Assembly (NCBI GenBank): GCA_037501455.1
Contig: CM074855.1
Span: 38,783,001 to 38,847,000, forward strand
Source of the DNA: Lantana camara
Taxonomy: Eukaryota; Streptophyta; Magnoliopsida; Lamiales; Verbenaceae
DNA length: 64,000 nt
Reading direction: 5' to 3'
The position numbers were made by a program, and so were the translations under genes. Below are positions 33,176 through 45,594 of this stretch, piece by piece; the stretch's first letter is position 1; the number at the start of each line of letters is the position of its first letter. A model generated the notes under the pieces. The model did not search any database. It saw only the letters and a list, made by a program, of their open reading frames with translations, and had not been told where the DNA came from.

Positions 33176-34964
33176 CCCCTGCGCATTTCTTATCTTTTCC
33201 TTTTCGATTTTTGATTGTTTCACCTCTTTAATGCCTTTATCTTCATTTGTGATGAACTATGAACTTGTTTTACTATGTGTTGGGAGTATTGTGGTTTAAT
33301 TTCTTAACCTTTGGGTGAGATTTAGGCATGTTTTGATGAATGCCGTTTATGTGCATTTTGTGGCGTTTATGATTTCCATAACCTATTTCCCTTATCATAT
33401 GATTTCTTCTTGTTTTCAAACTTTGGAAATATGTTACATTATGTAATATGATGTATGTAGTAGAGTTTTTTGAAAGGTTGAATACGTTTGAATGTGTGTT
33501 AAACTTAATTTACTTCAATGCTCTTATTTGCCTAAATGTTGGATCTTGTGCTTTGAATTTCTTGAATTGAATTGATTGAAAACGTGAAATGTGAAGGATA
33601 TGAACTTGTTTGAATACGAATGTTTCATTGAATGAATGAATTGAATGTTTATATGTCTTTAAGACTTTAATAGTGCACATGAACGTGTTCATTACATTAT
33701 AGCATCTTCTCTTCATTCATATCATGATCATTACATTGCCGAGTGTCCTATTTGGTCATTATGAGTCTCACTTCACCTTTCTTGTACAGATTTTGATTCC
33801 GTTGGAGATGAGGCCGATCCGAGAGGCTCTTGTTTTCTCCTCTTTGCGGTTTAAGATGGGTTTCTCTTCTATGTAGATAGATGACCCTATATACTCCCAA
33901 TGTGAAAAGTTTTCGGCCAAAAACATATATATGTATATAGAGTCGTTTTAATGAGTAAATGTTTTTAACGTAAAGCCTTTCTTTCATGAACCTACCAAAT
34001 ATGTTGGCGAGTATGAATGAATGTTCACAATGAATGGGGCCCAGGGACTTGGTGTGAGTGGGGACCCGAGGAGGCAAGGGCTGACGGGAAACCCTCACAC
34101 TAGTCCCACTAATGAACGGCGTAACCGGACCTCATTAGGAGTTAGCGAGGAATGGACAATGAGTGCCATCTGGGGAGTCATGTTCCCCTTTTGGTCAATG
34201 AATGGGTGGATGGGCCTTGCAAACCCGCCACCAACCCGGAGGAAGAAGGTGAAATGTTATTGAATGCGCACAAAAGAATGAAATACACAAAAAGAATGAA
34301 TGTTAACGAACGTTAATGAATTATACGAGGTGTTGGTTGGAGATAATGCACGCTCACTCACCGGGCCAATAATGACCTAATGTTAATGAATTGTTATAAT
34401 CCCTTTTGATGATTTCTATTCGCCCAGTTGGGAAATTCTTCAAAACTTCACTTGGGATTATAGCTTGCATGTGATTATTTAAATACTGTCGTATATTATA
34501 TTATGCCCTGCTTTTATACCCACCGGTCCCTTTTGGACTGAACCCGTTTGGCTTTCAGTTGTGTTGTGCAGGTGTCAAGGGAGCTAGGCGGGCTTTCGAG
34601 TCATAGGTTTTACTTTCGTCTTTTAGCCCTTGTATTTTGGTCTTACACTCACATATTGCACGTTGGATCATTGTATTGATTAATAATGGAGCGTATTGGT
34701 TGTTTGAGCCTTGACGGCATTTGATAATGTATATGGACTATTTTTGGAGTTTGATTGCTCATTGTTTATATTATGGCCAGTTATTGCTTCCGCATTTGTA
34801 ATCACTCTGATTTTATGGTTTAAGGGTTAGCCCGCCTAGCATAGCGTGTGTGTTTGTCCCCGTTCGCCGTGACTTAGCTCGAGTATGGATCGTCCATTTC
34901 ATATTCGGGTCGGGTCTCGGTGCGGGGGATGTGGTACCTTGCGCTCGGGTGCTACATCCTTAAG

Positions 34965-34976
34965 TGGTATCAGAGC
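34965..34976 (+). other. Element I primer-binding site (tRNA-Met)
   Basis: TGGTATCAGAGC, eight bases after the 5' LTR terminus GCTACA (spacer TCCTTAAG), typical of plant gypsy elements. Confidence 0.93.
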
Positions 34977-37857
34977 CCAGGGTTGCAAAACTCGGGCTCT
35001 CGTGTCGTGTGGGTCAGTCTAGGTCGTTCGGCATAAGAGCAACTTGTCAATATATGCATTGCATTGAATTTCCATGGTTAAATTGTTATTCATTACTCGA
35101 AATTTCTGGATGTAGGTGATTTATTTTCAATTTCGTTGCCTTAGGTGTTGCATTTGCATCCTATGTGTCCTGATTGATCTAAATATGTGCCATAAGCATA
35201 TGCTAATTTACATGCATCTATATTCGAGTGGAATCTTTGGTTGTAGGTTATTGTCATGTTAATGAAGCTACTACCAACTTCAACAACGGGTTCCTTCTAT
35301 CACACTAATGAAGAGGCTATGGAATTAAGGGATTAAAAAGTCGTGTGTTAACTCTTCAAAGCTATCAACATGGAGGTATATTCCATCACTCCACCTCGGG
35401 ATAATAGTAGGATTACCTTCAAGATCAGGGGATCGTGGTCTTTTCTAAATGAAGTCATGTTCGTTAGTGTCCCTATAACAGCGCACCAAAGCCCTCTTAT
35501 CGTTTCAAAGGGTCTTACCAGAAGAGAAGTCAGAATAAAAACCACAAGGAAGGATGTTACCAGCAAGGAGACGAAGGCCTTCAAGAGAACCCAAATTCGG
35601 GCCCAAGGGAGAAGAAGATGTAAATTGAGACACTTGGATTTCGGGCAAGGAAGAAGTTAGCTTGAAAAGAGTTAGTGGGAACCGATCGATATGGAGATCT
35701 CAAGATCATGGAAAGCTAGGATGCCAAAGGCTCTATCTTCGGTCGGATTGAAGTTTGCTTTCCAGACTTAAGTTGAATGATCAAGTTGTGAATTTGAATT
35801 AGGAGGCATGGAGCAACAAATGGAAACGATAAACAAAGGCAAAGAGTTGTTGAAAGGAAACTATGTGCTCAAGTATAAGCAACTGGAAGATGAATTCATT
35901 CAATTATTGAATTCATAAAGAATACTTAAGAGAACCTTGAGTAGAGAGACGATTAAAAATGAGATTTGGAACATCATTTACGATCAATCTTTAAAGGAAG
36001 TCAAGATACCAATTCTATAGGCGTAAAAGAATTGGGTTCGAGGGATTCAATTTCGGGTAGTGGGAACACATAAGCAGATACAAGGAAACTTTGAAGATTT
36101 ATGGAATATGGGTTCAAGAAATCGTGATCTTGGACTATGGAGATTTGAGGACTATGGGAAGCATCATCAACGATCGAACAATGTTCAACCTTACGACTTA
36201 TGCTCACAACATCGAGATCAAAAGACAAGATGTCGTGCCAAAGATACCACTACGGTGACAGGTTCAATGCATTCAAAGCACGTGCACCATGCATCGCAAA
36301 TTAGTTATTTAAATTCTTATTATATGTGTTTTAATACTTTAATTGTTAAATTATTGTTATATACTTATTTGTTGATTTATGTGTCTTGATGTTGCATTTC
36401 CTTGTTTAAAATATCTACTACGTGCACCTAGCATTATAACCCCACATGCCTCGTTTCAGTGCTTACGTGCTAGGTTGTCCTTCCCGTATGATGCTCTAAT
36501 TATTATCCCAATCGAAGATCAACCGAACCGAGTCGAATAAGAATCTTTTGATAATAAGGTTGAGATAGAGATAGAGATGGAATCTTGGAAAGAAAGAGGG
36601 GGTTCGGGGTGCATGGATCTAACAGGATTAGGAAATGGGGTTCTGAGAATTAGATAAGAAGTGAAGGGCAAAGGATTTGAATTGTTATTGTGATTAAAAC
36701 TCCTCCTAATGGAAATTACTCGTCAAGGAATTTCGACAAAAGAAGAATCGATGGAGTTCAACACGTGACAATAGAAACTTAAGGGGGAGAGCATGACTGA
36801 GAAACAAATTGGAAGATTGAAGTGGTGATCGAAGAAATATTTCAGTAGGAGCACGGAATTGCAAATTAAGGAAGACCTAGAAGTCCTAATGGTGGTGATC
36901 GGAAATAAATAAAAGAGCTTTAACTGTTAAACCGTAAAGTTAGCATTAAGTATTAAGATCATGTTGAAGGCCACCACGAGATATTGAGGAGATGGTTTGT
37001 CGAACATTTCTATACAAGGGATTTAGATTTTGGAAACTAATGGAATTATGGAAGAGCTTCTACGAGACCATTAAATCACCTCAGGAAGCAGAAAGGAATC
37101 AGGAAGAAGTGACTGTGGAAGGACTTGAATTGAATCTTAAGAAGTATCAAGGAAGTTTCCCCTCGATTAGAAATTTGGGGTGGACCGAAATCTAATGCAC
37201 GCTTCATGGCTTTGGGAGAGTGAAGGAGTAAGGAAACGATCCACAAAGAGATTAAGCCAAAGTTTTGGGAACCGATGATCACAACCCGGTTTGGAAAGAA
37301 CTCGTCAAGAAGGCTGTGACTATTAATCAAAAAGGGTTATTGAATTTCAGAGGTTCACCAAATTATAGAAGGAAACGCGAACCGTGAAGAAGACCGGTCC
37401 GAAATCTAAAGATGTAGGGTAAAACTTGTTTTGGAAGGGCAGGTTGATTGGATCCGGGTTAACGTATAACCGAGAAATGGAAGAAGGGGGGGACACATTG
37501 AAGATATTAAAGATATGCCAAGAGTCGAGCTAGCTTTTGGGTTCAGACCACACCTCGGGACCAGGAAGGCTTTGGGTTTCAAATTCATTTCCACGGTGAA
37601 CGGTACCTCAGACATCCATGGCATATGCATACACGCATGATTAATTTAAATAATTTTGATAATCTGTGCTTTGAATCTTTGATGTGCTAACAATTGTTGT
37701 ATAATCGATACTGGATGTAAATAAGTGATAATAGTTCCCTGGCTTTATGTGGTTGTTTTGATTAAGTTGTCGTAATTGGTTATTTTGATGTTTTCTCCTT
37801 GGTGTTTGTTCTTCGTTGTGGCTGTGTTTTGTATTTTGAACTTCGTTACCTGTTTGT
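34977..37857 (+). other. Element I internal region, non-coding
   Basis: About 2.9 kb without recognisable retroelement proteins. Segments match the internal region of Element II in inverted orientation on the window. For example, 35750-35880 (GGAGGCATGGAGCAACAAATG and GGCAAAGAGTTGTTGAAAGG) matches the reverse complement of about 49680-49830. Stops interrupt all frames, so the shared sequence is conserved without an obvious protein. Open frames such as 35370-35660 match nothing I know. Confidence 0.75.
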
Positions 37858-38026
37858 GAGAGACGGGGCTCTCTCTTTGTTGTTTTTAAGAGACGGGGTT
37901 CTCTCTTTGTTGTTTTTGAGAGACGGGGTTCTCTCTCTTTGTTGCTTTTGAGAGACGGGGTTCTCTCATTGTTGTTTGAGAGACGGGGTTTCTCTCCTTG
38001 TTGTTTGTGAGGAACGGGGTTCCTCC
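37858..38026 (+). repeat. Array of GAGAGA-CGGGGT-TCTCTC hairpins (six units)
   Basis: Six units of about 28-32 bp, each a short inverted repeat GAGAGACGGGGTTCTCTC (or with C or TT at the loop edge) followed by TTTGTTGTTTTT-like spacer. The last unit is changed to GAGGAACGGGGTTCCTC, with both arms altered so that pairing is kept. The array ends 23 bp before the 3' LTR. Confidence 0.9.
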
Positions 38027-38049
38027 ATTAATTGTTTTCAGGCAGAGGT

Positions 38050-41000
38050 TGTAACGCCCCAACCCTTCGATCTTCGAAGTACGACGTTACGGATGTGCTA
38101 AGTGTGCATTTAATTATTAAGCATGCGATAATTTGAATTATTTGGAATAATTGAATAACGATATTAAGTTTTAGGTTTGAAGTTTTAAACGTTTAAATCC
38201 TTTTCGAACCGTTTTTGATTTGTTTAATCCCGTTTCCAATTCGGATTTTTGTGCCAACTTGGTATACTTGAATTATGTGAGTTATTAACGTGTTTACATG
38301 CTTACGTTGTAATTTTAAGCTCGTTTGATTTAATTTTGATTTCGGTTTTTGGAGACGGAACTTATAGGGCTTAAACACTTTTAAGCGCGCCCTGGGTTCC
38401 GGACATCATATCTTGAGCTCGGGAATTCGGATTCAAGTTTCGTAACCTCCGTTGCCTTTGTATCAACGACTCGGAGACAATGGAACAATCCTCATACCTT
38501 TTTGAGATCATTAAGACCTCCGAAATCCAACCGTAACAAGCAACTCGTGCAAGAAGAACCCCTTTTGTTGACTAGTCTTCATGGTGGGACCCCTTAACAC
38601 CTCTCTAACCTAACCATACTTTAACCATGACTAGTGTGCTGGAGTTAAGCCTTTATTCCCCCTTTGGTCAGCAAACCGAGCCAAACCCGCTCATTTTCTG
38701 CTGCAACAAATCGAGAGAGAGGGAGAGAAGAGAAGAGGAAGAACCTTAGCTACCTTTGTGATTTTGAGCTCAAATCACTTCCTTTCTTCACCAAATCTTC
38801 AAGGTTTGAATATTTATGTATCCTGTACTCTTTTATACATGATTTCATCCATTTATTTCTGATTTTTGATCAGATTTGGTTAGGGTTTGAGTTATGAGCT
38901 TGATATGAAATTTTGGGGATTTTTGCTCTAATGACTTATCTAGTTGTGTAGCTGATTTCCTTGCTTATACATGATGATATGAGCTTGTTTCTTGGCCTAT
39001 TTGTTTCCTAACTGATAGTATATTATGTTAGGATGATTTTCTCTTTAGACCCTTTGATGAAATTATGTGATTTAGAGCCCCAAACTTGACGATCAAAACT
39101 GCCTCCCCTGTTTCGGGACTGCTGTGTGTAATTATGCCTTGTTGATTGATCAAATAGCCTTCTTTGCGTGTGAATTTGCATGGAGATGATGTACACTCAT
39201 TGTTTTATATTTTAGGATTCATATTACAAGCCTTTGGATCCATTTTAAGCCCCAAAACCGAAATACATGACCTGTTTTTATGCATAATCCATGACAGACC
39301 TGTTGCTGTTGCATTTTGTGGTTCGTTGGTCATTCTAATGTGCTTCAATTCGTGCCATTTTGCATATATATGATTTATATTAGTTTTTTAGTATGTTAGA
39401 ATGCATTCCCCAAGGTTTTAGATCCAAATTCGGCCCCTAGTACTTGATCATGGCATGATTGAACTAATCGGGCTCATATGTATGATTTTGACGCCCCAGA
39501 CTTGCTGCTCGGTTTCGGTGCTCTTAACGTGTGATTTGGACTTTGCACTCTAAATGAAATATGCTCCTAACATGCTAAATATGTTGTATATTAAGTTTCA
39601 TAAGATTTGGAATTGATTTGGTATACTTTTGGACTGATTTTGTATAAGGCTTGTTTTGTCGGTAAAACCTTGTTTTCATTTTTGGGTCTGTACCGAGACA
39701 CCCCCGTGTCTCATTTGCGTTGTATTGTGTGACACCCCCGTGTCACACCCTTTTTGCCTGTCTGTACTGAGACACCCCCGTGTCTCAGTATACTTATGTT
39801 GAGGGACACGGGCGTGTCCCTCCCCCTGCACATTTCTTGTCTTTTCCTTTTCGGTTTTTGATTGTTTCACCTCTTTAATGCCTTTATCTTCATTTGTGAT
39901 GAACTATGAACTTGTTTTACTATGTGTTGGGAGTATTGTGGTTTAATTTCTTAACCTTTGGGTGAGATTTAGGCATGCTTTTGATGAATGCCGTTTATGT
40001 GCGTTTTGTGGCGTTTATGATTTCCGTAACCTATTTCCCTTATCATATGATTTCTTCTTGTTTTCAAACTTTGGAAATATGTTACATTATGTAATATGAT
40101 GTATGTAGTAGAGTTTTTTGAAAGGCTGAATACGTTTGAATGTGTGTTAAACTTAATTTACTTCAATGCTCTTATTTGCCTAAATGTTGGATCTTATGCT
40201 TTGAATTTCTTGAATTGAATTGATTGAAAACGTGAAATGTGAAGGATATGAACTTGTTTGAATACGAATGTTTCATTGAATGAATGAATTGAATGTTTAT
40301 ATGTCTTTAAGACTTTAATAGTGCACATGAACGTGTTCATTACATTATAGCATCTTCTCTTCATTCATATCATGATCATTACATTGCCGAGTGTCCTATT
40401 TGGTCATTATGAGTCTCACTCACCTTTCTTGCACAGATTTTGATTCCGTTGGAGACGAGGCCGATCCGAGAGGCTCTTGTGTTCTCCTCTTTGCGATTTA
40501 AGGTGGGTTTCTCTTCTATGTAGATAGATGACCCTATATACTCCCAATGTGAAAAGTTTTCGGCCAAAAACATATATATGTATATAGAGTCGTTTTAATG
40601 AGTAAATGTTTTTAACGTAAAGCCTTTCTTTCATGAACCTACCAAATGTTTTGGCGAGTATGAATGAATGTTCACAATGAATGGGGCCCAGGGACTTGTT
40701 GTGAGTGGGGACCCGAGGAGGCAAGGGCTGACGGGAAACCCTCACACTAGTCCCACTAATGAACGGCGTAACCGGACCTCGTTAGGAGTTAGCGAGGAAT
40801 GGACGCTGAGTGCCATCTGGGGAGTCATGTTCCCCTTTTGGTCAATGAATGGGTGGATGGGCCTTGCAAACCCGCCACCAACCCGGAGGAAGAAGGTGAA
40901 ATGTTATTGAATGCGCACAAAAGAATGAAATACACGAAAAGAATGAATGTTAACGAACGTTAATGAATTATACGAGGTGTTGGTTGGAGATAATGCACGC

Positions 41001-41603
41001 TCACTCACCGGGCCAATAATGACCTAATGTTAATGAATTGTTATAATCCCTTTTGATGATTTCTATTCGCCCACTTGGGAAATTCTTCAAAACTTCACTT
41101 GGGATTATAGCTTGCATGTGATTATTTAAATACTGTCGTATATTATATTATGCCCTGCTTTTATACCCACCGGTCCCTTTTGGACTGAACCCGTTTGGCT
41201 TTCAGTTGTGTTGTGCAGGTGTCAAGGGAGCTAGGCGGGCTTTCGAGTCATAGGTTTTACTTTCGTCTTTTAGCCCTTGTATTTTGGTCTTACACTCACA
41301 TATTGCACGTTGGATCATTGTATTGATTAATAATGGAGCGTATTGGTTGTTTGAGCCTTGACGGCATTTGATAATGTATATGGACTATTTTTGGAGTTTG
41401 ATTGCTCATTGTTTATATTATGGCCAGTTATTGCTTCCGCATTTGTAATCACTCTGATTTTATGGTTTAAGGGTTAGCCCGCCTAGCATAGCGTGTGTGT
41501 TTGTCCCCGTTCGCCGTGACTTAGCTCGAGTATGGATCGTCCATTTCATATTCGGGTCGGGTCTCGGTGCGGGGGATGTGGTATCTTGCGCTCGGGTGTT
41601 GCA
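38050..41603 (+). repeat. Element I 3' LTR
   Basis: 3554 bp, TGTAACGCCCC to GGGTGTTGCA, followed by the AGTCC target duplication. It represents the unrearranged LTR form. The bases before it (GGCAGAGGT) are only weakly purine-rich. Confidence 0.93.
39695..39822 (+). repeat. Four-palindrome cassette, Element I 3' LTR
   Basis: Palindromes at 39695-39712 (GAGACAC-CCCC-GTGTCTC), 39729-39746 (GTGACAC-CCCC-GTGTCAC), 39767-39788 (CTGAGACAC arms) and 39801-39822 (GAGGGACAC arms, loop GGGC). All stems are perfect. Confidence 0.95.
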
Positions 41604-42211
41604 AGTCCACGCATGAAATGGATAGTCCAAGCATGAACCGGACTCATAGCGAACGGGTGACAAAATAAAACAAACCTGTCTAGGCGGAAACTAACCCTGT
41701 ACCAATTTATCACAAATCCCAAAATGCGGTGCGGAAGCAATAATCTCATGCATAATTCCAACACTAGCTACAAGTCCAACAATTCATAAACGTGAATTAT
41801 ATCCAACATGCAACCGAACAATGGGTTCAACTAAGCATGCAACCTGTCCCGAGTCAAATCCAATAATACCGAAGTTGGCGCACAGACCCAAATACATAAA
41901 AAGATACACTTAATTCATAACAATGTGAAATGTGACTCAAGTGTACAAGTGACTCGGACAAGCGAGCTAAGAATCGACTCCCGCCTAGCTAAACCTGCAA
42001 GAAACTGGAAAAGTGGAAAGAGGGGTCAGTCTCTAGAAGACTGAGTGAGCAGAAGTCATACATATATAGAAAAACATGCGCATGCAAGTAAAAAATCCCC
42101 GAGCAATGTTTTATTTGAAGTTAGTTCCCACGAAGGGTAAGAAAATAACTAAGCAATGCTCGGACTTTACGACTAATTCATATTAAATTCATTAAGTTCA
42201 AAATTCATAAT

Positions 42212-44949
42212 TGTAACACCCCAAGCGGTGGGGCATCACACCCCCCCACTATGACCCGACACGCGTACGAAATGGAAGGGCCGCACACGCACCAAGTCAC
42301 AGCGAACGGGTGACCAACAAAACACACGCACTAGCTAGGCGGTATCTAACCCTGTACAAAAGAAAATATGCAAAACATAACCGCGGAAGCAATACAAAAT
42401 GGCAACTTTCAAAAACTTTCATACAACGAACATATTGAGCAATACAGAAAACAAAATCATTTACACGGGTTCAACTAATCCAGTCAACCTGTCCTATCCT
42501 GTCCCGAACAATTATAAAACAAAACGGGTTCAACTATTCCAAGCACCTGTCCTAACCTGTCCCGAAATTTCAAATATTCAAATCATAAATGCAAACCTGC
42601 ACAAACATATCTTATATAACATTTACAAATCATAAACCAGAGCCAGAACTTAATAAACTTAAACAGACGGACACAGACTCGATAGACCCGACACACAACC
42701 GCCTAGCACGAATTCTAACGACCTCCAAAGCAAAGCCTGCGAACTATAACATAAAACGGGGAGGGGTCAGTCCAAAGACTGAGCGAGGGGCTACCCACAC
42801 ACACCTATATATATATAGAGCACAACACGTAGAAGAAACAACGTTCGTGAACCCGGGGTTAGTTTTTACACGCCAAAACATTTTCCCGTGATAATATACA
42901 TATAGGGTGACTTATCAAAACAGAACGAACAGAATTTAACTTATGCATATCTCAAAGCATACGTTCAAACTCATGCAGACTTAGCACACGTATCAGAACA
43001 TAACTTATTAAGTTAATAACAAAATCCAATTTTTATCTTAACTTAAGAGTCTACCCCCGTTTCACGAACTTATAACCGACAGACATAACGAACCTCGGCA
43101 GGTACGAATACACATCCAACCAACTCCTTCTTATGACACATATGTATAATACAGACGAAATCAGAACAAACGTACCTCCTTCACACCGGGTGATGGAAGG
43201 GTTGTACATACCCTAACCATCCACAAATATACATCAGGGTAGTGAGTTTCGCGACACTCACTTCCCAAGGACTCCGTCCCCCACCTCCCTCCGAGTGGGT
43301 TTCGGGTTGATCCTATCAGAATGGAGAAGTGCACAGGGGTTGTAACCGGCGACCCCATGGCCGTCCCGGGTCTCCCTTACCCATAACTCCGGGGCCCATC
43401 ACACAGACAAACACACATATATCGGAAACTTAACCCGCCACGCATAGACAGACAAACAGACATATCTCATGCATATCGTACTTATCATATCGTACGTACA
43501 TATCACACAGACAGACCTCGAAATCATAACATATCAAAACTAAGCATACATAGGCTCGTACATAGCGTTTCTTACTTTCAAACTTATGACAAAACCACCA
43601 AAGTACATATTTCACACATATCTACGTATATACAAGGCTTATAAATTGCACACACTCGAAAACGGGCACATTGCAATAGGGTATAACTATATCCTAACCT
43701 CACCTGGCACCAAACACAGCCGAAGATACAGCAGATGGTTCACCCCGGAACCTGCACGACTCACTTGTCACCACCCCGGGTTCACCTGGACCAACTGAAC
43801 ACACAAAACAGACCACAAAGCTCAGACTCAGACAGACAACCACACAGGGACGCACGGCAAATGCAATCACATAAGCAGGTTTCAAATTCATATTAATTTC
43901 AAGCAGAACAAAACATTAAGGCATGTCCATAAGCACAATTAATGCAATTAAGGGAACTCGAAAGACAATGGAATTCACTTTATTTCATATCAATTCATAT
44001 ATTGCACATTTACAAAGCAATCAAATTAAATTCATATATAACATTTCATAAATTTATATGTATTACAAAGCCAAATAAATCATATAAGAGCATGTTTCAA
44101 ATTTCATTTAAAGCTCACGAAATTACATATTAAATTCTAACCATGCTAAGTTCAGATAATTCATTCATGGCATACCCAATTCATATATCACATAACGGAT
44201 TCAATTATCAAGGTTGAACTAATCAAATCAAACAAATTCATCCTGTTTCAAAAATTACACAAACACCCTCTCTAATCTAATCAATTAGCATAAATTCAAT
44301 AAATCGGAGTTCAAATCGCAAATTACAAGTCCAAGCATATCATATTTAATATCATACATGATTTCATTCACAATGGAATTCAATTCGATCAACAATTCAA
44401 GCATATGACAATTAATTTGCATTAAAACAATTAATTCAAATTTGTTCCAAATACACAAATAAATTCGTAGAAAATAAATCGAGTATCCGATTGACGAACG
44501 GAAAGTGGTGTTGGACTCGCCACGACGAAGCGGACAAGCTGTCCGAAGGTCGTCGGAGCGCCGCCGCCGGAGCTGCTGGAACAGTGGCCGGCAGGCGTTC
44601 GGCCGCCGCCGGAACGTGCCGGAAAAATCCCGAAAAATCACCAGTGCAAGGATTCGTCGTGCTCAATCCAATTCCTCGATCAATTTCTGCAAATTCCAAG
44701 CCAATTGGGCAAACTTAAAGTCTACGGACTCGTATCGCTGCCCTGAACGCGTTAAAGGGGTCAAAAAGGTCGAAATCTCGATCAAACAAGGAATGACCGA
44801 AAAACCCCTAAAAAGAGAAAATTGCAAACAAGCCCCTAAACTCATAAAGAGTTCAAAAGAGGCCACGCAAAGTACAAAATCACATAATTAAACACATAAA
44901 AAGGTTAAATAGTGATGTACCTTATAAGTCGGACGATCGGGATGTTACA
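42212..44949 (-). mobile_element. Solo LTR with TSD ATAAT inside Element II LTR
   Basis: 2738 bp from TGTAACACCCCAAGCGG to GGGATGTTACA, flanked by ATAAT (42207-42211 and 44950-44954). On the minus strand it reads TGTAACATCCCGATCG...GGGTGTTACA, like the Element III LTR, of which it is a divergent relative. The intact Element II LTR shows the empty site (TTCATAATAATCAAAATGG at about 51534). A GC-rich block (44490-44640) is part of the LTR. No internal sequence remains. Confidence 0.93.
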
Positions 44950-45541
44950 ATAATAATCAAAATGGCTCGGCGAGTGAGTGTGCATAATTCTCCAACCAAA
45001 CTCCGACCGTGTACAATAAACATGACTCAATATTTTGAATACGTGATCATGCAATACATAATAATACATGCGAGCCATAAATACACAAGACATAATCGTT
45101 TGGGCAATCCGTGTCCCGGCCTTCCCGCATGGTGCATAACAATAATAACATAATCATGATCATAAAATAGTTCCAACCTTCTCCCTCCATAATGGTCAGG
45201 CCTGCAGACCCGAACCATTTAATAATAACAATATCGAGATGGGGGCTCATGACTCCTACCCGCTCCTTCAATGGGTTAACCATCGGCTCAAGAATAACTC
45301 GACTTCCACACCACACGGTCGCGTGAGAGATTCTCAATGGGTACTTTGTGCAATGGCTTACCTATACGTCGGCCCGATGCCGAACCGGTCTCCATTCACA
45401 CATTTTCCCAGGGCCCAATACATGTGCATGATCAATGTGCATAATCTCGCCAAAACATTCAAGTTATGAGAAACATAATACATTTTAAATCCTTGGGAAA
45501 TAATTTACTCGATAAGGATTTACTCGATGACTCCATTTGAA

Positions 45542-45594
<53 letters not shown>

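Larger units (their letters stand above)
32221..33285 (+). repeat. Tandem duplication, unit about 533 bp
   Basis: The block beginning GTATTGTGGTTTAATTTCTT occurs at 32221, 32753 and 33286 (periods 532 and 533), with the sequence between copies nearly identical. The 3' LTR contains this region only once. Each unit carries one complete four-palindrome cassette. Confidence 0.92.
30123..34956 (+). repeat. Element I 5' LTR (chimeric, internally duplicated)
   Basis: It is 4.8 kb against 3.55 kb for the 3' LTR. Positions 30123-31127 and about 33300-34956 match the 3' LTR closely. In between, about 450 bp present in the 3' LTR (39050-39505) is missing. It is replaced by a foreign LTR-like segment (31128 to about 32210) followed by an extra 533 bp tandem copy of LTR sequence. 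Confidence 0.88.
30123..41603 (+). mobile_element. Element I: non-coding long-LTR retrotransposon (LARD-like), TSD AGTCC
   Basis: A complete insertion of about 11.5 kb. The termini are TGTAACGCCCC...GCTACA (5' LTR) and TGTAACGCCCC...GTTGCA (3' LTR). It is flanked by AGTCC at 30118-30122 and 41604-41608, inside the Element II LTR. The LTRs occupy 30123-34956 and 38050-41603. Internal DNA of about 3.1 kb contains no gag, protease, reverse transcriptase or integrase that I can recognise, only short open frames. The organisation (multi-kb LTRs, conserved non-coding interior, tRNA-Met primer) fits a large retrotransposon derivative that would be mobilised in trans by a chromovirus. Confidence 0.9.

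Noticed and set aside
32302..33223. ORFs through the palindromic LTR regions
   Set aside because: They are LTR sequence recurring in other LTR copies (e.g. 39676-39870) and read the palindromes as codons; no protein family recognised.
35370..35660. 96-codon ORF in Element I interior, considered as gag
   Set aside because: No gag, zinc-knuckle or protease motif; stops immediately around it; no corresponding frame noticed in Element II.
39695..39822. CRISPR-like array suggested by regularly spaced similar palindromes
   Set aside because: Only four units, palindromic themselves, spacers are conserved between copies, and the host is a plant LTR; not a CRISPR.
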